DNA of 64,000 nt, from positions 44,532,688 to 44,596,687 of the forward strand of contig NC_087069.1 of the NCBI RefSeq assembly GCF_963678635.1, read 5' to 3'. Position numbers and translations under genes: made by a program. Positions 52,342 through 62,497 of the stretch are shown piece by piece. How positions within the stretch are numbered: the stretch's first letter is position 1; the number at the start of each line of letters is the position of its first letter. The DNA comes from Symsagittifera roscoffensis (Eukaryota; Xenacoelomorpha; Acoela; Convolutidae). The notes under the pieces are model-generated. The model was not told the origin of the DNA, searched no databases, and worked only from the letters and a program-made list of their open reading frames with translations.

Positions 52342-53056
52342 GGCTCATTTACCCAAAATTAAAAACAAATTTCGTGCACGGACATGTTTGAACCTGATCT
52401 GATTTCATCACCCGAGTGCCCAATTACATAACAGTGCCGCGAAACGACATTGTCCGATTGGTTGAAGGTCATTGTCGCTAGATGCGTCATGTGCAAAAGA
52501 TTTTTCTTTTTTGAAAAACTACCTAGCATGAATCAATTTGTGAAATATTTCAAATTTTTTTTTCTTGTTCACGAACAAGATCGAAACAGATAATATTTGC
52601 GTCTTCAAAACCATACATTTCATCGCACGAAAAAAAAATGTAAACTGATTCCTTAAAAAATGCTTTGACTGGATGAACATCAAAAAAGGTGGATCATAAA
52701 CTCCCAATGGTGGTTTAAACGCTTTTTACTGGTTACCACTATAGTGGAAAATGAGTTTCTGTTCATCCATGCTATTGCCAGGAGATTGAAGTTTTAAATT
52801 ACCTTGTAGAACTTTAAATGAGCAAAAAACAACTAATTGAAATATTCATTTAAAAAAAATCAAATTATTTCTTAACAAATCTATCACACATGCAAAAATG
52901 TTTGAGGAAGAAGTTGTTGAAATGTGTGGTTACATTTCGAGAAAATCTTCTGCAGTTCTAAAATGAGGTTGCATTACTACTTTTTTGTGTTAGTTTGATG
53001 ACAAGAGAGGCCCGAAGTGGCCATCTAATTTCTATTTTTCCGGCATTAGAAGTTTC
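52342..53056 (-). other. Unit 1 segment downstream of PolB, with a coding-like remnant
   Basis: This ~0.7-kb segment recurs in all five units. On the minus strand near 52550-52690 one frame reads as about 45 protein-like codons (VKAFFKESVYIF and DEMYGFEDANIICFDLV). It is open in several copies but has a stop just upstream. Unit 3 lacks about 90 bp of it (junction near 56403). It may be a remnant of a neighbouring Maverick gene; I do not recognise the product. The remainder is AT-rich with no signal. Confidence 0.45.
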
Positions 53057-54257
53057 CTATTGATTGATTAAGCCTGAACGCTTGACTGCAAGTTGATCTT
53101 TGTCTTCTACAGCCTCAGAGAGAATGAACGGTGATTCTATGTAGGGTTTATCTATAACTGGTGCATCCCAGTCCAAAATTTCATCATCATCATCACTAGC
53201 GACAGCGGCAGTGCGCCATAATCCAGGACCAGGAAGAGAAAAATTATGATCGGACATAGTGGAGACTACTGGTGTCATAGAAAGGGACGGTGACTCAAAA
53301 TCCCGATCTGAGTCACTTTGTTCATCAGAGAAAATGAAGGATTACGGTGACTCCGTTTAAAACAAGTTTTGTGATGCCCAAATGCCAGTAAGTTTATCCC
53401 ATCGTTTTCATAATACCTTTTTTTATCAAATGGAGATAGTGCAACTTTGTTCACATCGCTAACTGAGATCATATGCTTTTCACTCAAAAAAATTCTCATT
53501 GGTTTTCTGATTTTAATTCCATTGTATAAAACTGATTTGTAAGAATCGTGATGGAGTGATTTTTTTTACTGCGTAGTTCACTCCCTTTGCACTGCATTTG
53601 CTGTTGTATTTTTCAGAGTCAATATAAGATATTGAGTATGCTTTAGGCTTCACAAACACAGCTTCCGATATTATACTACCATTTAGCTCATCAGATAATT
53701 TCAGAGGAACTTTCTTGTTATCAATGGAAAATAGGAAGTGATTCGGCGGATAGTCGCTGAGATCCAGTTTGTTTTTGAATCCAACTAAATCTCTGTACAA
53801 ATCTGGTGCTTGCACTTCGCAGAACAACGAGTCCGTCTGTTTATAAAGAACGCGTGCTCTCCTACCATACTTAGGTAGCATGTTCTCGTAGTGAAATTTA
53901 TAAAGTCTTAGCTTAGAGACATGCAAGATAGCTGCACCAAGATACGTTAGTTTGTTCCATTTGATTTTCTTCTTGATCATTGTAACGCCCACTAAATCTT
54001 CTTTGAAAATTTTAAATCTGTTAAAATTGAACTTGTTGCAATGATTGATACTTAGCTTGCTCTGTGTTGATAACAATGATTAAATTTTTTCTTCTTCTTA
54101 AATTTTCCATGTTTTTTCCGAAACATGCATTATTGAGAAACTTGAAAAATTTTTTGGCAAAATCAGATAAACCTGGTTGCTGACAAAGTTTAGTATTCAT
54201 TTCGAAATATATTTTCATAACTTTTGGTTGGTCGAATTGCAGCACACAATTCAGCAC
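53057..54257 (-). pseudogene. polB: PolB copy 1: 5'-truncated, frameshifted Maverick-type DNA polymerase
   Basis: It begins at the truncation point (LNCVLQFDQ, 54257) and runs through the polymerase core. The motif-B region is LNNACFGK, the motif-C region LYKQTDSLF, followed by the conserved tail blocks LSDYPPNH, SIDNKKVP and PKAYSISYID. The late block KVALSPFDKKRYYENDG is typical of this DNA_pol_B_2 family. Breaks include a four-base insertion near 54044 (shared with copy 3) and frame changes near 53513 and 53275. A last ~73-codon acidic segment (SDDDDEILDWDAP) lies in another frame. Motif C has Gln where the first catalytic Asp belongs. The enzyme in intact elements copies the transposon DNA from a protein primer. 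Confidence 0.88.
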
Positions 54258-55027
54258 AAAACTTAATCACCCCAATGCAGCACATAACTTAGTCACCCCA
54301 TCCCTACATACGTGGCTCATTTACCCAAAATTAAAAAAAAAATGTCGTGCACGGACATGTTTGAACCTGATCATATTTCATCACCCGAGTGCCCATTTAC
54401 ATAACAATTCCGCGAAACGACATTGTTCGATTGGTTGAAGGTCATTGCCGCTAGATGCGTCATGTGCAAAAGATTTTTCTTTTTTGAAAAACTACCTAGA
54501 TTGAATCAGTTTGTGAAATATTTCGGAACTTTTTTTTTTGTTCACGAACTTGATCGAAACAGATAATATCTGCGTCTTCAAAACCATACATTTCATCGCA
54601 CGAAAAAAATTGTAAACTGATTCCTTAAAAAATGCTTTGACTGGATGAACATCAAAAAAGGTGGAGCATAAACTCCCAATGGTGGTTTAAACGCTTTTTA
54701 CTGGTTACCACTATAGTGGAAAATGAGTTTCTGTTCATCCATGCTAATGCCAGGAGATTAAAGTTTTAAATTACCTTGTAGAACTTAAAATGAGCAAAAA
54801 ACATTTAATTGAAATATTCATATAAAAAAAATCAAATTATTTCTTAACAAATCTATCACACATGCAAAAATGTTTGAGGAAGCAGTTGTTCAAATGTGTG
54901 GTTACATTTCAAGAAAATCTTCTGCAGTTCTAAAATGAGGTTGCATTAGTCTTTTTTTGTGTTAGTTTGATTACAAGAGAGGCCCGAAGCGGCCATCTAA
55001 TTTCTATTTTTCGGCATTTTAAGTTTC

Positions 55028-56213
55028 CTATTGATTGATTAAGCCTGAACGCTTGACTGCAAGATGATCATTGTCTTCTACAGCCTCAGAGAGAATGAAC
55101 GGTGATTCTATGTAGGGTTTATCTATAACTGGTGCATCCCAGTCCAAAATTTCATCATCACTAGCGACTGCGGCAGTGCGCCATAATCCAGGATCAGGAA
55201 GAGAAAACTTATGATCGGACATAGTGGAGACTACTGGTGTCATAGAAAGAGACGGTGACTGAAAATCCCGATCTGAGTCACTTTGTTCATCAGAGAAAAT
55301 GAAGGATTACGGTGACTCCGTTTAAAACAAAATTTGTAATGCCCAAATGCCAGTGAGTTTATCCCATCGTTTTCATATTACCTTTTATTATCAAATGGAG
55401 ATAGTGCAACTTTGTTCACATCGCTAACTGAGATCATATGCTTCTCACTCAAAAAAATTCTCATTGGTTTTCTGATTTTGTTTCCATTGTATAAAACTGA
55501 TTTGTAAGAATCGTGATGTAGTGATTTTTTTCTACTGCGTAGTTCCTTCCCTTTGCACTGCATTTGCTGTTGTATGATTCAGAGTCAATATAAGATATTG
55601 AGTATGCTTTAGGCTTCAGAAACACAGCTTCCGATATTATACTACCATTTAGCTCATCAGACAATTTCAGAGGAACTTTCTTGTTATCAATGGAAAATAG
55701 GAAGTGATTCGGCGGATAGTCGCTGAGATCCAGTTTGTTTTTGAATCCAACTAAATCTCTGTATAAATCTGGTGTTTGCACTTCGCAGAACAACGAGTCC
55801 ATGTATTTATAAAGAACGCGTGCTCTCCTGCCATACTTAGGTACCATGTTCTCGTAGTGAAATTTATAAATTTTTAGCCTAGAGACATCCAAGATAGCTG
55901 CACCAAGATACGTTGGTTTGTTCCATTTGATTTTCTTCTTGATCATTGTAACGCCCACTAAATCTTCTTTGAAAATTTTGAATCTGTTAAAAGTGAACTT
56001 CTTGCAATAATACTTAGCTTGCTCTGTGTTGATATCAATGATGAAAATTTTTCTTCATCATAAATTTTCCATGGTTTTTCCGAAACATGCATTATTGAGA
56101 AACTTGAAAAAGTTTTTGGCAAAATCAGATAAACCTGGTTGCTGACAAAATTTAGTATTCATTTCGAAATATGGTTTCATTATTTTTGACTGGTCGAATT
56201 GCAGCACACAATT
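55028..56213 (-). pseudogene. polB: PolB copy 2: 5'-truncated, frameshifted
   Basis: It has the same span and truncation point as copy 1. It lacks the four-base insertion of copies 1 and 3. It shares a TGA in the segment after the NNACFG block, the Met variant of motif C (LYKYMDSLF) and the ATCC variant of ATGC with copy 4. The main readable piece is 55461-55958 (165 codons). The tail block LSPFDNKR and the acidic C-terminal segment (SDDEILDWDAP, two Asp shorter than the others) are present but in separate frames. The first Asp of motif C is Tyr. It cannot encode a working polymerase. Confidence 0.88.
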
Positions 56214-56890
56214 CAGCACATAACTTAATCACCCCAATGCAGCACATAACTTAGTCACCCCATCCCTACATACGTGGCTCATTTACCCAAAATTTAAAAA
56301 AAATGTCGTGCACGGACATGTTTGAACCTGATCTTATTTCATCACCCGAGTGCCCAATTACATAACAATTCCGCGAAACGACATTGTCCGATTGGTTGAA
56401 GGTACACGAACATGATCGAAACAGATAATATCTGCGTCTTCAAAACCATACATTTCATCGCACGAAAAAAAATGTAAACTGATTCCTTAAAAAATGCTTG
56501 ACTGGATGAACATCGAAAAAGGTGGATCATAAACTCCCAATGGTGGTTTAAACGTTTTTTACTGGTTACCACTATAGCGGAAAATGAGTTTCTATTCATC
56601 CATGTTATTGCCAGGAGATTGAAGTTTTAAATTACCTTGTAGAACTAAAAATGAGCAAAAAACAATTAATTGAAATATTCATATACAAAAATCAAATTAT
56701 TTCACAACAAATCTATCACACATGCAAAAATGTTTGAGGAAGCAGTTGTTGAAATGTGTGGTTACTTTTCAAGAAAATCTTCTGCAGTTCTAAACTGAGG
56801 TTGCATTACTCTTTTTTTGTGTTAGTTTGATTACAAGAGAGGCCCGAAGCGGCCATCTAATTTCTATTTTTTTCCGGCATTAGAAGTTTC

Positions 56891-58091
56891 CTATTGATTG
56901 ATTAAGCCTGAACGCTTGACTGCAAGATGATCATTGTCTTCTACAGCCTCAGAGAGAATGAACGATGATTCTATGTAGGGTTTATCTATAACTGGTGCAT
57001 CCCAGTCCAAAATTTCATCATCATCATCACTAGCGACAGCGGCAGTGCGCCATAATCCAGGATCAGGAAGAGAAAAATTATGATCGGACATAGTGGAGAC
57101 TACTGGTGTCATAGAAAGGGACGGTGACTCAAAATCCCGATCTGAGTCACTTTGTTCATCAGAGAAAATGAAGGATTACGGTGACTCCGTTTAAAACAAG
57201 TTTTGTGATGCCCAAATGCCAGTGAGTTTATCCCATCGTTTTCATAATACCTTTTATTATCAAATGGAGATAGTGCAACTTTGTTCACATCGCTAACTGA
57301 GATCATATGGTTCTCACTCAAAAAAATTCCCATTGGTTTACTGATTTTGTTTCCATCGTATAAAACTGATTTTTAAGAATCGTGATAGAGTGATTTTTTT
57401 TACTGCATAGTTCACTCCCTTTGCACTGCATTTGCTGTTGTATTTTTCAGAGTCAATATAAGATATTGAGTATGCTTTAGGCTTCAGAAACACAGCTTCC
57501 GATATTATACTACCATTTAGCTCATCAGATAATTTCAGAGAAACTTTCTTGTTATCAATGGAAAATGGGAAGTGATTCGGCGGATAGTCGCTGAGATCCA
57601 GTTTGTTTTTGAATCCAACTAAATCTCTGTACAAATCTGGTGTTTGCACTTCGCAGAACAACGAGTCCGTGTATTTATAAAGAACGCGTGCTCTCCTACC
57701 ATACTTAGGTAGCATGTTCTCGTAGTGAAATTTATAAAGTTTTAGCTTAGAGACATGCAAGATAGCTGCACCAAGATACGTTGGTTTGTTCCATTTGATT
57801 TTCTTCTTGATCATTGTAACGCCCACTAAATCTTCTTCCAAAATTTTAAATCTGTTAAAATTGAACTTGCTGCAATGATTGATACTTAGCTTGCTCTGTG
57901 TTGATAACAATGATTAAATTTTTTCTTCTTCTTAAATTTTCCATAATTTTTCCGAAACATGCATTATTGAGAAACTTGAAGAAGTTTTTGGCAAAATCAG
58001 ATAAACCTGGTTGCTGACAAAGTTTATGATTCATTTCGAAATATGGTTTCATAATTTTTGACTGGTCGAATTGCAGCACACAATTCAGCAC
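56891..58091 (-). pseudogene. polB: PolB copy 3: 5'-truncated, frameshifted
   Basis: The layout is as in copy 1, with which it shares the four-base insertion (near 57880), the ACATGCAAG variant and TTTTTTTTACTGC in the tail. Its longest piece (57338-57910, 190 codons) covers the thumb and motif C (LYKYTDSLF), SDYPPNH and PKAYSISYID. The LSPFDNKRYYENDG block and the acidic tail follow in other frames. The motif-C first Asp is Tyr. Its unit is about 90 bp shorter because of a deletion in the non-coding downstream part near 56403. Confidence 0.88.
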
Positions 58092-58861
58092 ATAACTTAA
58101 TCACCCCAATGCAGCACATAACTTAGTCACCCCATCCCTACATACGTGGCTCATTTACCCAAAATTAAAAAAAAATGTCGTGCACGGACATGTTTGAACC
58201 TGATCATATTTCATCACCCGAGTGCCCATTTACATAACAATTCCGCGAAACGACATTGTTCCATTGGTTGAAGGTCATTGCCGCTAGATGCCTCATGTGC
58301 AAAAGAATTTTCTTTTTTGAAAAACTACCTAGATATAATCAGTTTGTGAAATATTTCGGAACTTTTTTTCTTGTTCACGAACATGATCGAAACAGATAAT
58401 ATCTGCGTTTTCAAAACCATACATTTCAACGCACGAAAAAAATTGTAAACTGATTCCTTAAAAAATGCTTTGACTGGATGAACATCAAAAAAGGTGGATC
58501 ATAAACTCCCAATGGTGGTTTAAACGCTTTTTACTGGTTACCACTATAGTGGAAAATGAGTTTCTGTTCATCCATGCTATTGCCAGGAGAAAGAAGTTTT
58601 AAATTACCTTGTAGAACTTTAAATGAGCAAAAAACAACTAATTGAAATATTCATATAAAAAAAATCAAATTATTTCTTAACAAATCTATCACACATGCAA
58701 AAATGTTTGAGGAAGCAGTTGTTGAAATGTGTGGTTACATTTCAAGAAAATCTTCTGCAGTTCTAAAATGAGGTTGCATTACTCTTTTTTTGTGTTAGTT
58801 TGATTACAAGAGAGGCCCGAAGCGGCCATCTAATTTCTATTTTTCCGGCATTAGAAGTTTC

Positions 58862-61524
58862 CTATTGATTGATTAAGCCTGAACGCTTGACTGCAAGATG
58901 ATCATTGTCTTCTACAGCCTCAGAGAGAATGAACGGTGATTCTATGTAGGGTTTATCTATAACTGGTGCATCCCAGTCCAAAATTTCATCATCATCATCA
59001 CTAGCGACAGCGGCAGTGCGCCATAATCCAGGACCAGGAAGAGAAAAATTATGATCGGACATAGTGGAGACTACTGGTGTCATAGAAAGGGACGGTGACT
59101 CAAAATCCCGATCTGAGTCACTTTGTTCATCAGAGAAAATGAAGGATTACGGTGACTCCGTTTAAAACAAGTTTTGTGATGCCCAAATGCCAGTGAGTTT
59201 ATCCCATCGTTTTCATAATACCTTTTATTATCGAATGGAGATAGTGCAACTTTGTTCACATCGCTAACTGAGATCATATGCTTCTCACTCAAAAAATTTC
59301 TCATTGGTTTTCTGATTTTGTTTCCATTGTATAAAACTGATTTGTAAGAATCGTGATGTAGTGATTTTTTTCTACTGCGTAGTTCCTTCCCTTTGCACTG
59401 CATTTGCTGTTGTATTATTCAGAGTCAATATAAGATATTGAGTATGCTTTAGGCTTCAGAAACACAGCTTCCGATATTATACTACCATTTAGCTCATCAG
59501 ATAATTTCAGGGGAAACTTTCTTGTTATCAATGGAAAATAGGAAGTGATTCGGCGGATAGTCGCTGAGATCCAGTTTGTTTTTGAATCCAACTAAATCTC
59601 TGTATAAATCTGGTGTTTGCACTTCGCAGAACAACGAGTCCATGTATTTATAAAGAACGCGTGCTCTCCTGCCATACTTAGGTACCTTGTTCTCGAAGTG
59701 AAATTGATAAATTTTTAGCTTAGAGACATCCAAGATAGCTGCACCAAGATACGTTGGTTTGTTCCATTTGATTTTCTTCTTGATCATTGTAACGCCCACT
59801 AAATCTTCTTTGAAAATTTTGAGTCTGTTAATAGTGAACTTGTTGCAATAATACTTAGCTTGCTCTGTGTTGATATCAATGATGAAAATTTTTCTTCTTC
59901 ATAAATTTTCCATGGTTTTTCCGAAACATGCATTATTGAGAAACTTGAAGAAGTTTTTGGCAAAATCAGATAAACCTGGTTGCTGACAAAGTTTAGTATT
60001 CATTTCGAAATATGGTTTCAAAAATTTTGACTGGTCGAATTGCAGCACACAATTCAGATTTTCTGCTTGCAGTCCTTGCTCAACAAAAAACTTAAGCAAC
60101 GAATAATGAAAGATATAGTTTTGTTTGTCATACAATGTTTCCATTAGCTTTTTCGTTGGGTTCTCCGGTTGATTAAAACTCTTCTGGTAAGATGATAGGC
60201 TATCATTGGTAATTTTCATCTTTTCGGAGGCCAAAGGAAAACCATTGTGTTCATCGTGTAGTTCTTTTGAATATTTCAGATCGACCATAATAAAATATCC
60301 TATTTTACTTTCATCTGTGGTGGCTAAAAATTCTTCTAAGGATTTTTCGATCCATTTGAAACCACCAGTTGGCATTGGCTTCATCATAGTACCACCATAA
60401 AGATTAACAACGTCCAAAAACAGGCCAAAAGTAGACGGTTTATCAGTTTCAAAGTAGGGGAAATAGGCATCGTTGGTTTTCAGGTATATCTTCTCTTCTA
60501 TTCCGTTCAATCCCCCCCTTATCGCTTCCTCGTAAAAAAGTAATATATCAATATCTGATAACAGATCGAGTTCAATTTTTGTCGTTTTCAACATTGCATC
60601 CCATGAGATGTTTGGAGCGCTATAGTAATGACAAGGATCTAAATCATAGGTTTTCTTGAAGAGATTGCGGAAACTTTCAAAAACATCTGCCAGAAGAACT
60701 ACATCGCTTTTCAAATACAAGTCGTGGTAATCACCAATGTCTTGGCACCGAAATTCGTTCCAAATCATCCTGGCATACTCGTAATCAAAATACGTAATGT
60801 CATTATTTCCGGAAAGGCTGTTAGTCCAGTCTGCTCCATAAGCCGGTAAGTTTGTTCCTTTAAATTTTTCCGAGGAATCGATATAAGAATTTGGATAAAC
60901 ACCTTTGCGCTGGAAGTATGAAGACTTTTTGGGAAAAGGCAACTTCAAATTTTGGAAATCTTCTGGGCTGATTGATTAAGTTAACTTGTCGAGACTATCT
61001 GGAAGGAAGCGACAGCTATCAAGGAACCTCATTTCTTCAAATTTAATATTTGTTTCACCAGTTTTGGTTTTGTTTTCTCCAACAGGAACATGAAGGCTTA
61101 AAGAAACATAGTTCTCGTCAGTGCAGGGAACAATAGTGAGTTTTTCTTTAGGCTTCAAACTCAGGTATCTGATCAAATGATGAGAATCATATTTACCCAG
61201 ATTTTGAAAAAAGACAGGAGTGAATGACTGCGTTCGAAGTTTCAGGCTACAAGAATTATGAGCGACCCCAATTATTTTTCCTGATGATTGATCATGATGA
61301 ATGACCTTATCCGTCAGAAGGCTCTCGTGGCAAATCACACAGTTACAAGACTTTGACAACAAATTTTGGCGCTCTTCGTCATTTATAATAAGAGATTTGA
61401 ATTGCAGTTTTTTCTTTGCTAATTCTACCGCTTGTTTTCGTAACCATTCGAAGAAAAATTCAAAAAAGTTTTCGTCTCGCTTGAATTCATAGTGACTTTT
61501 TCCTGTTGTTCGGTCGACTAACAA
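58862..61524 (-). pseudogene. polB: PolB copy 4: nearly full-length Maverick/Polinton-type protein-primed DNA polymerase
   Basis: This is the only copy here with both ends. The N-terminal piece (60976-61524) has a zinc/HNH-like block (CNCVICHESLL, then GVAHNSCSLKLR), the exonuclease motif FQNLGKYDSHHLI and RFLDSCRFLPDSLDKL. A single TAA separates it from the next piece in the same frame (59899-60948). That piece carries KGVYPNSYID, the exonuclease III motif YLKSDVVLLADVF, the RGGLNG block, motif A DVVNLYGGTMMKPMPTGGF and motif B NNACFGKTMEN. A TGA (shared with copy 2), a frameshift near 59515 and others break the rest. Motif C reads LYKYMDSLF, so the first Asp of DTDS is missing. This domain order is that of the DNA_pol_B_2 family in Mavericks/Polintons and related adintovirus-like elements. 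No integrase, ATPase or capsid gene of such an element is in the window. Confidence 0.92.
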
Positions 61525-61775
61525 AACATCAAAAGAGCAGGGAACTTGGTTTTCAATGATTGTTGTTCAAATTTTCTCAGGGCTTGTCATGCAAGTGTGA
61601 ACTTTTGTGCAAAGAGCTTCAGTATCCGCGTATATCGCCTACGGGCATATTGAAGTTTTAAACCAATGTTGGAATCTAACTTTTGTGTGTTCTTGCGGCA
61701 TGTGAATGGCTATAGCATCAAGCTTAGATGTTCATGCAGTAGTGTATAACTTAATCACCCCATCCCTACATACGT
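61525..61775 (-). other. Sequence upstream of PolB copy 4
   Basis: Immediately upstream of the first ATG the frame stays open for about 15 more codons (VPCSFDVLL), so the original protein began further upstream. A stop then intervenes. The rest of the stretch up to the unit boundary shows no clear coding signal. It ends in GTGTATAACTTAATCACCCC, the sequence also found at the truncation junctions of units 1-3. Confidence 0.5.
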
Positions 61776-62497
61776 GGCTCATTTACCCAAAATTTAAAAA
61801 AAAATGTCTTGCACGGACATGTTTGAACTTGATCTTATTTCATCACCCGAGTGCCCAATTACATAACAATTCCGCGAAACGACATTGTCCGATTGGTTGA
61901 AGGTCATTGCCGCTAGATGCGTCATGTGCAAAAGATTTTTCTTTTTTGAAAAACTACCTAGATTGAATCAATTTGTGAAATATTTCGAATTTTTTTTTCT
62001 TGTTCACGAACAAGATCGAAACAGATAATATTTGCGTCTTCAAAACCATACATTTCATCGCACGAAAAAAAAATGTAAACTGATTCCTTAAAAAATGCTT
62101 TGACTGGATGAACATCGAAGAAGGTGGATCATAAACTCCCAATGGTGGTTTAAAAGCTTTTTACTGGTTACCACTATAGTGGAAAATGAGTTTCTGTTCA
62201 TCCATGCTATTGCCAGGAGATTGAAATTTTAAATTACCTTGTAGAACTAAAAATGAGCAAAAAACAATTAGTTGAAATATTCATAAAAAGTCAAATTATT
62301 TCACAACAAATCTATCACACATGCAAAAATGTTTGAGGAAGCAGTTGTTGAAATGTGTGGTTACATTTCAAAAAAATCTTCTGCAGTTCTAAAATGAGGT
62401 TGCATTACTACTTTTTTGTGTTAGTTTGATGACAAGAGAGGCCCGAAGCGGCCATCTAATTTCAGTTTTTCCGGCATTAAAAATTTCCTATTGATTG

